Made by a program: the position numbers and the translations under genes. This document shows positions 53,559-62,645 of a stretch of DNA of 64,000 bases, piece by piece. The notes beneath the pieces were generated by a model, which saw nothing but the letters and a program-made list of their open reading frames with translations, searched no databases and was not told the DNA's origin. The DNA comes from Oscillospiraceae bacterium (GTDB lineage: Bacteria > Bacillota > Clostridia > Oscillospirales > Ruminococcaceae): assembly GCA_017518255.1 (NCBI GenBank), contig JAFWVK010000050.1, forward strand, positions 22,370-86,369, given 5' to 3'. How positions within the stretch are numbered: the first letter of the stretch is position 1; each line of letters opens with the position of its first letter.

Positions 53559-53700
53559 TGCAAAATTCTGCTTTACGCATCCTATCCTTGAAATCAGGGG
53601 CGTCCAGATTCACGGGCTGACAGCCCTCTGCATATTCCGGACACACTGACAAACCACAGCAGTTGCAGGAAAAACAATTTAATTTGTAAAAAAATCCGTT
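53554..53700 (-). other. Cys-rich open frame, possible remnant
   Basis: The minus-strand frame reads KLNCFSCNCCGLSVCPEYAE then GCQPVNLDAPDFKDRMRKAE to a TAA, with seven cysteines in under 45 residues. No start codon with a ribosome binding site is visible upstream. It could be the end of a degraded gene or chance. Confidence 0.25.
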
Positions 53701-53711
53701 TCCGGTATAAA
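53684..53711 (+). promoter_or_regulatory. Candidate promoter of spoIVB
   Basis: TTGTAA, 16 bases, TATAAA, about 110 bases before the start codon. It resembles a vegetative promoter more than a sporulation sigma-G box. Confidence 0.4.
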
Positions 53712-53823
53712 ATACTATGGCACAAGGCGGCAAGAAAAATGACTGCAATCCCTTTGAGTGAAAGCGCTGTTTCCGGTTCATACTGAATCTGTGCGGGAAC
53801 GACCGCAGAGAGGAAGATTTCAG

Positions 53824-55104
53824 ATGAAAAGCAAACAAAATCGAATCAAAAACTGGTTTTCACGGCTTGCTGTCTGCGGCGCAGCCGCCGTGACGCTTCT
53901 TTCCGGAGCCGTACAGTATTATGCACATCATTTACCGGATCATTACTATTATCAGACAGACAGACCGCTGACAGTTTCTGCCGCGCTGCCGGTCACCCTC
54001 AGCAAAAAGCCGGCTGCCGTTCCGGATATTCAGGAGGCGGAACTGCGCCTGTTCGGTATTCTTCCGGTCAAAACCGTTTCTCTGACAACGGTCTCTCCTG
54101 TCAATGTCTATGTCGGCGGAGAACCTTTCGGAATCCGAATGCTGATGGACGGCGTTATGGTTGTCTCCATGAGCGGAATCCGCACACAGGACGGCACGTT
54201 CTGTCCGGCAGAGCAGGCAGGAATCCTGACAGGCGATATCATACAGGAAATCAACGGTGAACCCGTCAGCAGCAATGCCGATCTTCAGAATGCAGTCGCG
54301 GCATCGGGCGGAAAGCCGGTAAAGGTAACGCTGCTGCGCGGAGATGCACGGCATACTGTGCTTGTCACCCCTGTGTATTCATCCTCTGCCAATCGCTGGC
54401 AGACCGGCATGTGGGTTCGGGACAGCACTGCCGGCATCGGAACGGTCACCTATTATCATGCATCTCCGGACGGATCGGTTCAGTTCGCCGGTTTAGGACA
54501 TGCAGTCTGCGATGCCGACACAGGGGAACTGATTCCACTGGGATCCGGAGATGTGATTGCAGTTTCCGTAAAGGATGTCCGGCGCGGCTCTGCCGGAGCC
54601 CCCGGCGAGCTCAAGGGCAGGTTTGACACCGGTCGCGCAATCGGCACCCTGATGAGCAACCATGCAAACGGTGTGTTCGGAACCGTGTATGCACTGCCGG
54701 AGAAGCAGATTCTCCTCCCGCTTGGATTTGCACAGGATATCCGGCGCGGAGATGCTCAGATTTTTACAACAATTTCCGGCGCTGAACCGAAAGCATACAG
54801 CGTCGAAATCGAGGAAATCCGGAGCAATGATCCGGCAATGCGCAATCTGGTTCTTCATGTCACCGATCCGGAGCTGCTTGAAAAAGCAGGCGGAATCGTA
54901 CAGGGCATGAGCGGAAGTCCGATCATTCAGGACGGAAGACTGATCGGTGCTGTGACGCATGTATTTGTGAAAGACCCGACAAGAGGATACGGCATTTTCG
55001 CCGAAAATATGTATGCGCAGACTGCCTCACAGGCGGTTGCCGCAGAGAAAGCCGCCGGAACAAAAGCGGCAATCAGTTTTCAAATGCAGAATTCCGGCCG
55101 CTGA
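53824..55104 (+). CDS. spoIVB: SpoIVB-like serine peptidase (S55)
   Basis: The 426-residue protein has an N-terminal membrane anchor (WFSRLAVCGAAAVTLLSGAV), a PDZ domain (about 120-190, AEQAGILTGDIIQEINGEPV) and the S55 peptidase domain with the GHAVCD histidine region (about 227) and the serine motif GMSGSPIIQDGRLIGAVTHV (about 365). In sporulating Firmicutes SpoIVB signals from forespore to mother cell by activating pro-sigma-K processing. It is not followed by spo0A, its usual neighbour. The start MKSKQNRIKN follows GAGGAAG. Confidence 0.88.
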   Translation: MKSKQNRIKNWFSRLAVCGAAAVTLLSGAVQYYAHHLPDHYYYQTDRPLTVSAALPVTLSKKPAAVPDIQEAELRLFGILPVKTVSLTTVSPVNVYVGGEPFGIRMLMDGVMVVSMSGIRTQDGTFCPAEQAGILTGDIIQEINGEPVSSNADLQNAVAASGGKPVKVTLLRGDARHTVLVTPVYSSSANRWQTGMWVRDSTAGIGTVTYYHASPDGSVQFAGLGHAVCDADTGELIPLGSGDVIAVSVKDVRRGSAGAPGELKGRFDTGRAIGTLMSNHANGVFGTVYALPEKQILLPLGFAQDIRRGDAQIFTTISGAEPKAYSVEIEEIRSNDPAMRNLVLHVTDPELLEKAGGIVQGMSGSPIIQDGRLIGAVTHVFVKDPTRGYGIFAENMYAQTASQAVAAEKAAGTKAAISFQMQNSGR

Positions 55105-55120
55105 TTCGGAAAGACACAGA

Positions 55121-55149
55121 AACGGCGCACCCTTTCCGGATGCGCCGTT
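55121..55149. terminator. Terminator between convergent genes
   Basis: AACGGCGCA and TGCGCCGTT pair around an 11-base loop, 16 bases past the spoIVB stop. The U tract is poor. Confidence 0.55.
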
Positions 55150-55168
55150 CTGAAATCAGCTTATGTGA

Positions 55169-58054
55169 TTATGCCTTGAAAATCATGCGAACAAAGTTGT
55201 AAATATTTGCGCGGATGCAGTTATCGCCGTGATAGCCGCCGTTCACATAGTTCCACAGATGCGGTGTGCCTGCCTGCGTCAGCGAATTGTGATAGCCGAC
55301 AGGGGTATCTCCGACAACCGTATCATTGTCACCGGCTGTCAGCAGCAGCAGAGACGGAGCTTTCTCCTCGCTTTCCCATTTCCACGGGCCGTTGATGCCG
55401 GGTGCCGGGCAGATTGCGCCGACATAACCGAACTTATCCGGATACTTCATGCCGATGAGCAGAGACTCTCTGCCGCCCATGGAGAAGCCGGTCACTGCGG
55501 TATTTTCTCTGCCGGTTGCAACACTGTAGGTGCTCTCGATATGCGGCATCAGGCTGTCTACAATATCGTCAACGAAATTGTCGTAGCCCTGACTGTCGCC
55601 GTAACCGCTTGCAGTATCCTTGTTCGGATCGGTATAGACATACGGGAAAACACAGATCATTTCCTTTGCTGCGCCTTCTGCGATAGCATTGGTGATGATC
55701 TCCCGGGTCGGAATCGGAGGCGCGTTGCCGGTGAGGATCATGCGATCCTCGTCCTCAAAAAAACCGTGCAGAACATACAGAACCGGATATTTCTTGCTGG
55801 AATCATAATTCACGGGAAGCATGATATTATAATTCTTATTTTTATTTGCCTTCTTGGAAAAATACTGTTTCTTGGTTACTTCCGGATAGGTCACACCGTT
55901 TTTTCTGCTTCGGTCCGATTCGGATTCGGTCATTTTCAGAGAATTCTTTACAACTTCATAATACTCGGAGATAGTGCGCATCTTCTGCTGAGGCGGTTCC
56001 GCAGGCTGCATAAATGTCTTCGTCTGCGCAGTCAGATAATCCATGTACCATAAAAAGTCACTTTCATCGACCGCACCGCTCTGATCGACATCGGCAGCTC
56101 GCTCCTGAGCAGAGTTTGCAAAGGTCTTCAGCTTGCCGCGCTTTGCCATCGAGAGATCAACAGCGGTAATCTTGCCGTCGCCGTTGAGGTCGCCGAGCTT
56201 ATAGGTAATCGGGGTCACGCCCTGCGGACCGTCGATCTCCGTGCCCTTGGGCGCTGCAATGACCTCATCGACGAGGAAACTGCCGGTGGTGGATTCTGCC
56301 TCGACGTAAATCTGGATGTTTGTCGCATCGGAGGGAATCGTGAACTCTGCGTTATAGAGCTGAGCCCAGTCGCCGTCGGAGGAAACGGAAGCGATCTGCG
56401 GCCACTGTGTTTCGCCGCTTGCGTCCTTGTATTCGAGTGTCAGGTGGAAGGTATCGGATCCGGTTGCGGGCTTGACGACTGCGCTGAAAGCGTAGGTTTC
56501 GCCTGCCTTGAGCTTGGAGGGCAGAGCGTGAGTCGCGCCGTTCCATGCAGCCTCACGGCCGGTGCAGGAAAGGGACTTGCTGCCTGCGTAAGCATCGGAA
56601 CTGTTGGCGACGGAGGCGCTGCCTCTGCCGGAGAAGCCGTCTGTGCCGTTCTCGAAGGTGTAGTGGAACAGATAGCCGTTGGGATCGGGCTCGGCCTCGC
56701 CGGTGCTGATGACGAAGGTCGTCACAGACTGTGCGGGCAGAGAAGCGGTGAAACCGGTATCGGTAAAGCTCGGTGCGGAGGTTGCACGGAAATTCTCGCT
56801 GGAAGTGGTGTGATATGCTTCAATATCGGCGATCTTTTCACCGCTGCTGATGTTGAAATCCTGTGTTTTTGCGTTCGGTGTCGGATTGATCGCAACGACT
56901 GTGATCTGATCGTCCTGTTTATATGCAGAAACCATTGTCTGGAGCGAGCTCCAGTTGCCGGCCTGTGAATTCATTGCGGTGTAGTTCTTGCCCTCCGGGA
57001 ATTCTGTTGCCGCGATACGGACAGCGCCCGGACGAACCCACTTGGAATACTGTGCCATCATCGCGCCGCGCTTTGTGACCTTACCGTCATCCTGACCGAT
57101 CAGGCTGTAGCTGCGGCGGATATACCACCAGACATAGGCGCTCATGTTGCCGACCACAAGGCCGTTATGGATGTTTTCCGCAACGCAGAGTGCCTCCGGG
57201 AAATTGTTTGCGGAGTTTGCTGCGGAATTCGGGACATACACTTCCGTCATCCAGATTTCCTTGTCGCTGTTTTTCACAGTTGCATAATTCATGGAATCGC
57301 GCTGCGTGCCGTAGAAATGCGTACCGAACAGGTCGCAGTTTGCTTTTGCAGCCGAATTCTCAAGGATCTTCTTATAGTACATCTTGCCGTGTCCGGAGCC
57401 CTCATAGCCGTACTGGAAGCTCTCCGCAGACATCAGCTTTGCCTTCGTGCCGGATTTCACCGCCTGACCGTAATTAGCAACGAAGCTGGTCGCCCGGTCG
57501 GGTGTCCAGTATGTCCAGTCCTCGGAGTAGTCCGGCTCATTCTGAACGGAAACGGAGTAAAGGTTCACGCCCTGCGACTCAACATACTTGACATAGCTGT
57601 TCAGGTGCTCGGCATAGGCAGCTTCTTTGCCGCTGCTCAGCACATACTTGCCGCCGCTCGGACCTCCGGAGCCGTTTGTGCGCATGGAAGCCGGCGGGTT
57701 CCACGGCGTTGCAAAGACCGTTGCGCCGTACTTCTGTGCGCCTTTTGCAGCCGGAATGCAGCGTGACCACTGGCTGCTGTCGTCATTCACAAAAATACGC
57801 AGAACCGTCAGACCGAGCTCATTCTCGCCGTTGCCGAATGCAGTCTGAAGGTTGGCGTCTGTCAGGTCATAGCCCTGCCACTCCGGGTGGTTCATACCGC
57901 CGAAGCCCCTGATGGTCTGGTAGGTGGTGCTGGTGTCGATTGTGCAGCTCCCGGCTGCAGCAGCAGTTTCTGCCGCCGGAATTGCAGGAACGGCAGATGC
58001 CAGCAGCGTGCCGCATAACAAGCCGCTGGTGATTTTTTTCATCATATGCCTCAT
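55169..58054 (-). CDS. GH30 xylanase, CBM22, dockerin and CE1 esterase
   Basis: This 961-residue secreted bifunctional enzyme has a GH30 domain at about residues 36-450 with acid/base Glu in VSVQNEPDYSE and nucleophile Glu in IWMTEVYVPN. A CBM22-like domain follows (about 455-605), then an internal dockerin (LGDLNGDGKITAVDLSMAKR and AADVDQSGAVDESDFLWYMD, about 617-680), then a CE1 esterase domain (about 690-961) with the Ser motif GFSMGGRESL and a C-terminal His in GGYHGDN. It should cut xylan and remove feruloyl or acetyl groups while held on the cellulosome. GGGGGAAC precedes the first ATG; a start three codons later is also possible. Confidence 0.9.
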   Translation of the reverse strand: MRHMMKKITSGLLCGTLLASAVPAIPAAETAAAAGSCTIDTSTTYQTIRGFGGMNHPEWQGYDLTDANLQTAFGNGENELGLTVLRIFVNDDSSQWSRCIPAAKGAQKYGATVFATPWNPPASMRTNGSGGPSGGKYVLSSGKEAAYAEHLNSYVKYVESQGVNLYSVSVQNEPDYSEDWTYWTPDRATSFVANYGQAVKSGTKAKLMSAESFQYGYEGSGHGKMYYKKILENSAAKANCDLFGTHFYGTQRDSMNYATVKNSDKEIWMTEVYVPNSAANSANNFPEALCVAENIHNGLVVGNMSAYVWWYIRRSYSLIGQDDGKVTKRGAMMAQYSKWVRPGAVRIAATEFPEGKNYTAMNSQAGNWSSLQTMVSAYKQDDQITVVAINPTPNAKTQDFNISSGEKIADIEAYHTTSSENFRATSAPSFTDTGFTASLPAQSVTTFVISTGEAEPDPNGYLFHYTFENGTDGFSGRGSASVANSSDAYAGSKSLSCTGREAAWNGATHALPSKLKAGETYAFSAVVKPATGSDTFHLTLEYKDASGETQWPQIASVSSDGDWAQLYNAEFTIPSDATNIQIYVEAESTTGSFLVDEVIAAPKGTEIDGPQGVTPITYKLGDLNGDGKITAVDLSMAKRGKLKTFANSAQERAADVDQSGAVDESDFLWYMDYLTAQTKTFMQPAEPPQQKMRTISEYYEVVKNSLKMTESESDRSRKNGVTYPEVTKKQYFSKKANKNKNYNIMLPVNYDSSKKYPVLYVLHGFFEDEDRMILTGNAPPIPTREIITNAIAEGAAKEMICVFPYVYTDPNKDTASGYGDSQGYDNFVDDIVDSLMPHIESTYSVATGRENTAVTGFSMGGRESLLIGMKYPDKFGYVGAICPAPGINGPWKWESEEKAPSLLLLTAGDNDTVVGDTPVGYHNSLTQAGTPHLWNYVNGGYHGDNCIRANIYNFVRMIFKA

Positions 58055-58381
58055 AATAATTGTTCCCCCTATGTGGTGTTTTGCTTAATTTCGTTCCTAT
58101 TTTAACTAAATGATTTCAGCACGGAAGAGGAAGACGGCGTTTTTTTGCCGCGACGTGCCGTGCGGAAGTCCGGTTCCGCAAATCCCTACTGTATAATATA
58201 TCACGCTTTATACACAATTTCAACATACAAAATGAAGCTTTACTGGAAAAAACGCAGGGGTTTGCAAAAGAAATTGTACAGAATGCACGCAATGCAGAAA
58301 TTCACTCTGTTTTTGGCTATAATTCACAAAAAACGCGGGAGAAGACGATTGGATTTTCTGGGTGCTTTTTTCAGGAAATAC
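58055..58381. other. Non-coding gap between GH30 gene and rpsB
   Basis: Divergent upstream region. I see an orphan TATAAT at about 58190 and no clear promoter for the GH30 gene. No gene or repeat was recognised. Confidence 0.5.
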
Positions 58382-58410
58382 TTGCAAGTACAAAGGAAAT
58401 GTGGTATAAT
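58382..58410 (+). promoter_or_regulatory. Promoter of rpsB-tsf
   Basis: TTGCAA, 17 bases, TATAAT, 131 bases before the rpsB start. Confidence 0.75.
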
Positions 58411-58431
58411 ATTAAGGCACTTCGCACGGTC

Positions 58432-58494
58432 CGGCACAGCCGCGCGGTTCTGCCATGCAAAAAGCGCATGCAGTCGCGGCGACTCCTTGTGCCG
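58432..58494 (+). ncRNA. Structured rpsB leader RNA
   Basis: Nested stems CGGCACA/TGTGCCG, GCCGCG/CGCGGC and CATGC/GCATG (with CTG/CAG) fold the leader into one long hairpin ending 33 bases before the AGGAGG of rpsB. Ribosomal protein S2 autoregulates through rpsB leaders in other bacteria. Whether this belongs to a known leader class is undetermined. Confidence 0.55.
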
Positions 58495-58541
58495 CCCGGA
58501 GGTCACAAACCAAATTTTTATTTTTCAGGAGGAATTATCCC

Positions 58542-59291
58542 ATGGGCGTTGTATCAATGAAACAGCTCCTCGAAGCCGGCGTACACTTCGGTCATCAGAC
58601 CAGACGCTGGAACCCGAAAATGGCTCCGTACATCTTCACGGAGCGCAACGGCATCTACATCATCGACCTTCAGAAGACGGTCCGCAAGCTGGAAGAAGCT
58701 TACAGCTTTGTCCGCGAGATCGCCGCAGAAGGCAAGTCCGTGCTGTTTGTCGGCACCAAGAAGCAGGCTGCGGATTCCATCCGCGAAGAAGCACAGCGCT
58801 GCGGCTCCTACTTTGTCAATGCCCGCTGGCTCGGCGGTATGATGACAAACTACAAGACCATTCAGCAGAGAATCAAGCGTCTTGAGCAGCTCCATGCCAT
58901 GGAAGCAGACGGCACCTTCGCACTGCTGCCGAAAAAGGAAGTCGCAAAGCTTTCTCTCGAAATCGAAAAGCTTGAAAAGTTCCTCGGCGGTATCAAGGGC
59001 ATGAAGGAACTGCCCGGCGCACTCTTCGTTGTTGACCCGCGCAAAGAGAAGATCGCTGTTGCAGAAGCAAAGAAGCTCTGCATCCCGATTGTCGCAATCG
59101 TCGATACCAACTGCGATCCGGATGATGTCGATTATGTCATTCCGGGCAACGACGATGCAATCCGTGCAGTGAAGCTCATCGCCGGCACCATCGCAAATGC
59201 CGTCATCGAAGGCAGACAGGGTGCGGATGCACAGGCAGCCGAAGAAGAAGCCGCTGCCGAAGAAGCAGCAGAAGAAGCATCTGCCGAATAA
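58542..59291 (+). CDS. rpsB: 30S ribosomal protein S2
   Basis: The 249-residue protein matches S2 throughout ([60 protein letters not shown]). The C-terminal tail is an Ala/Glu-rich extension. The start MGVVSMKQ at 58542 follows AGGAGG. It is the first gene of the rpsB-tsf operon. Confidence 0.97.
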   Translation: MGVVSMKQLLEAGVHFGHQTRRWNPKMAPYIFTERNGIYIIDLQKTVRKLEEAYSFVREIAAEGKSVLFVGTKKQAADSIREEAQRCGSYFVNARWLGGMMTNYKTIQQRIKRLEQLHAMEADGTFALLPKKEVAKLSLEIEKLEKFLGGIKGMKELPGALFVVDPRKEKIAVAEAKKLCIPIVAIVDTNCDPDDVDYVIPGNDDAIRAVKLIAGTIANAVIEGRQGADAQAAEEEAAAEEAAEEASAE

Positions 59292-59311
59292 TTACGGGGA
59301 GGATACTGAAA

Positions 59312-60235
59312 ATGGCTAATTTTACCGCAAAAGACGTCAATGATCTCCGCAAGTCCACCGGCGTCGGTCTGATGGACTGCAAAAAGGCTCTGACCGAAGC
59401 AGACGGCGATGTCGAAAAGGCAATCATCATCCTGCGTGAAAAGGGTCTTGCAAATCAGGCAAAGAAAGCTGACAGAATTGCAGCTGAGGGCGCTGTCATT
59501 GCCGTCACAAACGCTGACAATACCGCCGGTGCAATCGTTGAAGTCAACTCCGAGACAGACTTTGTTGCTCAGAATGAGGAATTCGTCGGTTTCTGCGAGG
59601 GTCTGGCTCAGACCGTTCTCGAAACCGCTCCGGCAGACCTCGATGCTCTGAATAAAACAAAGTTCTCCGGCAAGGACATGACCGTTGAGGAAGCACTCCA
59701 GGAAATCTTCCTGAAGTTCCGCGAAAACCTCAAGATCCGCCGCTTCGCACGTCTCGAAGGCACTGTCAAGGAATATGTCCACTTCAATAAGAAAGAAGGC
59801 GTTCTCGTCGCTGCAACTTCCGGCGCAGGCGCAACTGCTGAAGTTCTGGACTGCCTCAACGACGTTGCACTTCAGGCAGACGCGATGAAGGCAACCTACC
59901 TCAGCAAGGAAGAGGTTCCCGCAAGCGTCATCGAGCAGGAAAAGGCAATCGTTATGGCACAGATGGCTGACGATCCCAAGATGGCAAACAAGCCCGAAGC
60001 AGTCCGTGCAAAGATCGCAGAGGGCAAGCTCGGCGTATACTATAAGGATAACTGCCTCCTCGCACAGGAATTCGTCAAGGGCGAAGGCGAGACGGTTGAG
60101 CAGTATGTCAATGCATGCGCAAAGAAAGCAGGCACAACGATTCAGGTCAACCAGTTTGTCCGCTTCGTCTGCGGCGAAGGCATTGAGAAGCGTGTGGATG
60201 ATTTCGCAGGCGAAATCGCAAGCATGCTGAAATAA
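59312..60235 (+). CDS. tsf: Translation elongation factor Ts
   Basis: The 307-residue nucleotide exchange factor for EF-Tu has the N-terminal UBA-like domain (VNDLRKSTGVGLMDCKKALT) and the TDFVAQNEEF motif (about residue 80) that contacts EF-Tu. GGGGAGG precedes the ATG, 20 bases after rpsB. Confidence 0.97.
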   Translation: MANFTAKDVNDLRKSTGVGLMDCKKALTEADGDVEKAIIILREKGLANQAKKADRIAAEGAVIAVTNADNTAGAIVEVNSETDFVAQNEEFVGFCEGLAQTVLETAPADLDALNKTKFSGKDMTVEEALQEIFLKFRENLKIRRFARLEGTVKEYVHFNKKEGVLVAATSGAGATAEVLDCLNDVALQADAMKATYLSKEEVPASVIEQEKAIVMAQMADDPKMANKPEAVRAKIAEGKLGVYYKDNCLLAQEFVKGEGETVEQYVNACAKKAGTTIQVNQFVRFVCGEGIEKRVDDFAGEIASMLK

Positions 60236-60253
60236 CTGTCATATTGTCACCTG

Positions 60254-60290
60254 GATATCTGCCGGTCAGATGGCCGGCGGATATCTTTTT
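60254..60290 (+). terminator. Terminator of rpsB-tsf
   Basis: GATATCTGCCGG and CCGGCGGATATC (one G.U pair) with an 8-base loop, then TTTTT. Confidence 0.9.
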
Positions 60291-60398
60291 ACTGAAATTT
60301 TAGTGTAATATTGCCTAAATCAATCTTATTCTGAGCAAAATAGTCACATGCGTCCGCTTTTTATGTGCGATATGTCATAAAGAAGATACAATAAGTCA

Positions 60399-60427
60399 TT
60401 GCTTTTTTCTTCTGTTTCAGGTAAGAT
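60399..60427 (+). promoter_or_regulatory. Promoter of the adaptor scaffoldin gene
   Basis: TTGCTT, 17 bases, TAAGAT, giving a leader of about 110 bases that contains a TCCGGC..GCCGGG hairpin. Confidence 0.55.
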
Positions 60428-60545
60428 ATAGGTGGTATCATAAGGACATGGAGGAAGAAGGGGACCTCTGTGTACTGTTGATGCGTCCGGCTTATGCCGG
60501 GTCGTGTTATGATAATCCATACACAAATATTGGAGGAGTATGAAC

Positions 60546-61352
60546 ATGAAAAAAATGAAAGTAGTTTCCGGTCTGATGGCTATGGCTCTTTCCGTTACTG
60601 CAATGGGCATGAGCGCAGCTGCTGCTGATCCGGTTACCGTTACCGTAGGTAAGAAGACAGTTGAGCCCGGTCAGAGCTTCTCTGTCGATGTTGACCTTTC
60701 TTCTGTTGCATCTTCCGGTCTTACTTCGATTGACTTTGCAATCCAGTATGATCCGAACATTATTTCGATTTCCGATGTCGCTCTCGGTTCTGCCGGCAAG
60801 ACCAGTGCAGATTCCAAGGAAGGCGATTACGGCGATACCGTTTTCGGATGGAAGGATACCGGTTCTGAAATCGTTGTGATCTGGTCCACAGGTCTGGAAG
60901 ATTCTCAGTACTGGGTAAAGAACGGTACTTTCCTGACCATCAGCGGTAAGGCAAGTTCCAATGCAAAGAATAATGATGTCTCCAAGCTTCAGGTTGTTGC
61001 TGTTGACCGTGCCGCATATCCGGGCGGTTCCGCAAATAAGGACATCGTCTTCTCTGCTGTTGCTTCCGACAATTCCGTTACCGACTACGGCGCAAAGGCT
61101 GTTGACGGCGAAATCGCGATTAAGGTAGGCTCCACAGATGATATCATCTGGGGCGACTCTGACTGCAACAAAGAAGTAAACGTTCTGGACGCTGTTCTGC
61201 TTGCTCGTGTTGCAGCAGAAGATACAAAGTGCGGCATTACCGAAGACGGTAAGATCAACTCCGACGTAACTCACGACGGAGCTATTAAGACAGATGACCT
61301 GGTCAAGCTTCTGAAGTTCCTGGCTGGTCTGGATGTCGATCTTTCCAAGTAA
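60546..61352 (+). CDS. Adaptor scaffoldin: one cohesin and one dockerin
   Basis: This is a 268-residue secreted protein. After a signal peptide (VVSGLMAMALSVTAMGMSAA), residues 30-185 form a cohesin (PVTVTVGKKTVEPGQSFSVD, GLTSIDFAIQYDPNIISISD). A dockerin follows at about 200-262 (GDSDCNKEVNVLDAVLLARV, SDVTHDGAIKTDDLVKLLKF). This is the layout of the small adaptor ScaC of R. flavefaciens, which plugs into a scaffoldin and changes the docking specificity. The dockerin closely matches that of the pectate lyase at 29884. T-ending codons are frequent compared with neighbours, suggesting high expression. ATG 60546 is preferred to 60540 because of the spacing from GGAGGAG. Confidence 0.88.
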   Translation: MKKMKVVSGLMAMALSVTAMGMSAAAADPVTVTVGKKTVEPGQSFSVDVDLSSVASSGLTSIDFAIQYDPNIISISDVALGSAGKTSADSKEGDYGDTVFGWKDTGSEIVVIWSTGLEDSQYWVKNGTFLTISGKASSNAKNNDVSKLQVVAVDRAAYPGGSANKDIVFSAVASDNSVTDYGAKAVDGEIAIKVGSTDDIIWGDSDCNKEVNVLDAVLLARVAAEDTKCGITEDGKINSDVTHDGAIKTDDLVKLLKFLAGLDVDLSK

Positions 61353-61362
61353 TTTCAAAGAC

Positions 61363-61397
61363 AAAACTCCCTGTTCATTGGAACAGGGAGTTTTTCT
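61363..61397 (+). terminator. Terminator of the adaptor gene
   Basis: AAAACTCCCTGTTC, a 4-base loop and GAACAGGGAGTTTT are followed by TCT. Confidence 0.9.
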
Positions 61398-61418
61398 GTT
61401 CTGTATCAAATGCAAGCA

Positions 61419-61448
61419 GAAAGCCCTGAACCAAAGTTCAGGGCTTTC
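61419..61448 (-). terminator. Terminator of the C39-like lipoprotein gene
   Basis: GAAAGCCCTGAAC and GTTCAGGGCTTTC form a perfect 13-bp stem with a 4-base loop downstream of the minus-strand stop. The tail on the minus strand is U-poor (TGCTTGC). Confidence 0.65.
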
Positions 61449-61518
61449 AGTCTGTCGAAAAGTATCCTCCGCTTCAATCTGTCTCTATCTGTGAATTCAG
61501 TCCGTTCCAGAGCTGATT

Positions 61519-62463
61519 CTACTGCGGTTCTTCTTCCGATCCTTCCGGTTCTACTGCCGGTTCTACTGCCGGTTCTTCTTCCGATCCTGCCGGTTCTACT
61601 GCCGGCTGCGGCTGTTCAGTCGCCTCAATATTTGCTTTTGCAAGACATAGAATATCCGGATTCGGGCTGATTACAACCGACATGGAGTGCATAGCAGCAT
61701 ATGCAGTCTCAACAGAGGCCTTGTCATACGAATATACATCCTCTTCATGGAGAGAATCACTGAAATAGTAATTCTCATCATCATAGCCGATCAGCAGCAA
61801 TGCATGCTCCGGACAAATAAACGTGAACTTTTCACCGGTCGGTAAAATCCAGCTGTTCCCGTCATGCGTTTCCGCCATATCCATAGTCGCCCAGAGAATG
61901 ACCGGCTGAGCATTGTCTATATATGTGCTGCAAAGCTGATCCAGCGGCACGTCGTTCAGCGGCTTCGCAAGTCCGTCCGTTATCTGATTCAGCGCCTTGG
62001 CAATCACAGTATTATAGCAACCGTATGCATTCTGTGCCATTGGGTCACCGAGAAAATACTGCCATGGGCTCTCTCCGTGCAGCTGATTGTCATATGCCTC
62101 CCAATGCGGATAATCCGCAACAGGAAGATATTTTCCAATAAACTCATCCGGTGTAATCTCGATATCATAATATTGCAGCAGAGAAACTGCTGCGAGCGTT
62201 TCACAAGCTGTCAGATAGCTTTCAAGCTGTGAATAATGCGGAACATTCTGAATGATTTTGCCGTTATTTACTGTATCTTCTGTACGGTAACGTGCAGTAG
62301 TTGCCTCAGTTGTGATTGTTGTCTCTGCGGTCACCTCGGTTATCGAAAACGCAGCGGGATCCGGTGATGTGATCGGTTCTCCGCATGCAGAAAGGCTGCC
62401 GAGCAGGATGCCGGCGCATGCCGCCGCACAAAACCGTTTCAGGAAAGCAGTATTCACTTTCAT
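61519..62463 (-). CDS. C39-like cysteine peptidase lipoprotein
   Basis: The 314-residue protein has a lipobox (GILLGSLSAC), a Thr-rich spacer and a papain-like C39-type domain: Cys in QLESYLTACETLAAVSLLQY (about residue 86), HALLLIGYDDENYYFSDS with the catalytic His (about 235) and Asp after it. A C-terminal Pro/Glu tail holds short repeats (PAVEPAGSEEEPAVEP). Such proteins are usually membrane-anchored peptidases of unknown substrate. Start uncertain: AGGAG is only 2 bases from ATG 62463, while GTG 62457 has ideal spacing. Confidence 0.75.
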   Translation of the reverse strand: MKVNTAFLKRFCAAACAGILLGSLSACGEPITSPDPAAFSITEVTAETTITTEATTARYRTEDTVNNGKIIQNVPHYSQLESYLTACETLAAVSLLQYYDIEITPDEFIGKYLPVADYPHWEAYDNQLHGESPWQYFLGDPMAQNAYGCYNTVIAKALNQITDGLAKPLNDVPLDQLCSTYIDNAQPVILWATMDMAETHDGNSWILPTGEKFTFICPEHALLLIGYDDENYYFSDSLHEEDVYSYDKASVETAYAAMHSMSVVISPNPDILCLAKANIEATEQPQPAVEPAGSEEEPAVEPAVEPEGSEEEPQ

Positions 62464-62488
62464 CACTCCTTTTCTCTGTTCTGACTAC

Positions 62489-62517
62489 ATTATACATGAT
62501 TTTCACGGGATTGTCAA
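62489..62517 (-). promoter_or_regulatory. Consensus promoter of the C39-like gene
   Basis: On the minus strand TTGACA, 17 bases, TATAAT, about 25 bases from the start codon. Confidence 0.8.
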
Positions 62518-62645
62518 ATGAATAATCCTGAAAAAATTATTGATAAAACATGAAGAAATCACGGAATCAAGTGGAATCTTCATGCACCAAACCGGAGGAT
62601 CGGCATAAAATATAAAAAAGGCTCATGCCGGTCTGGAGGTTACAT

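Noticed and set aside
58145..58541. Frame extending upstream into the rpsB leader
   Set aside because: Covers the promoter and structured leader; rpsB starts at 58542 after AGGAGG.
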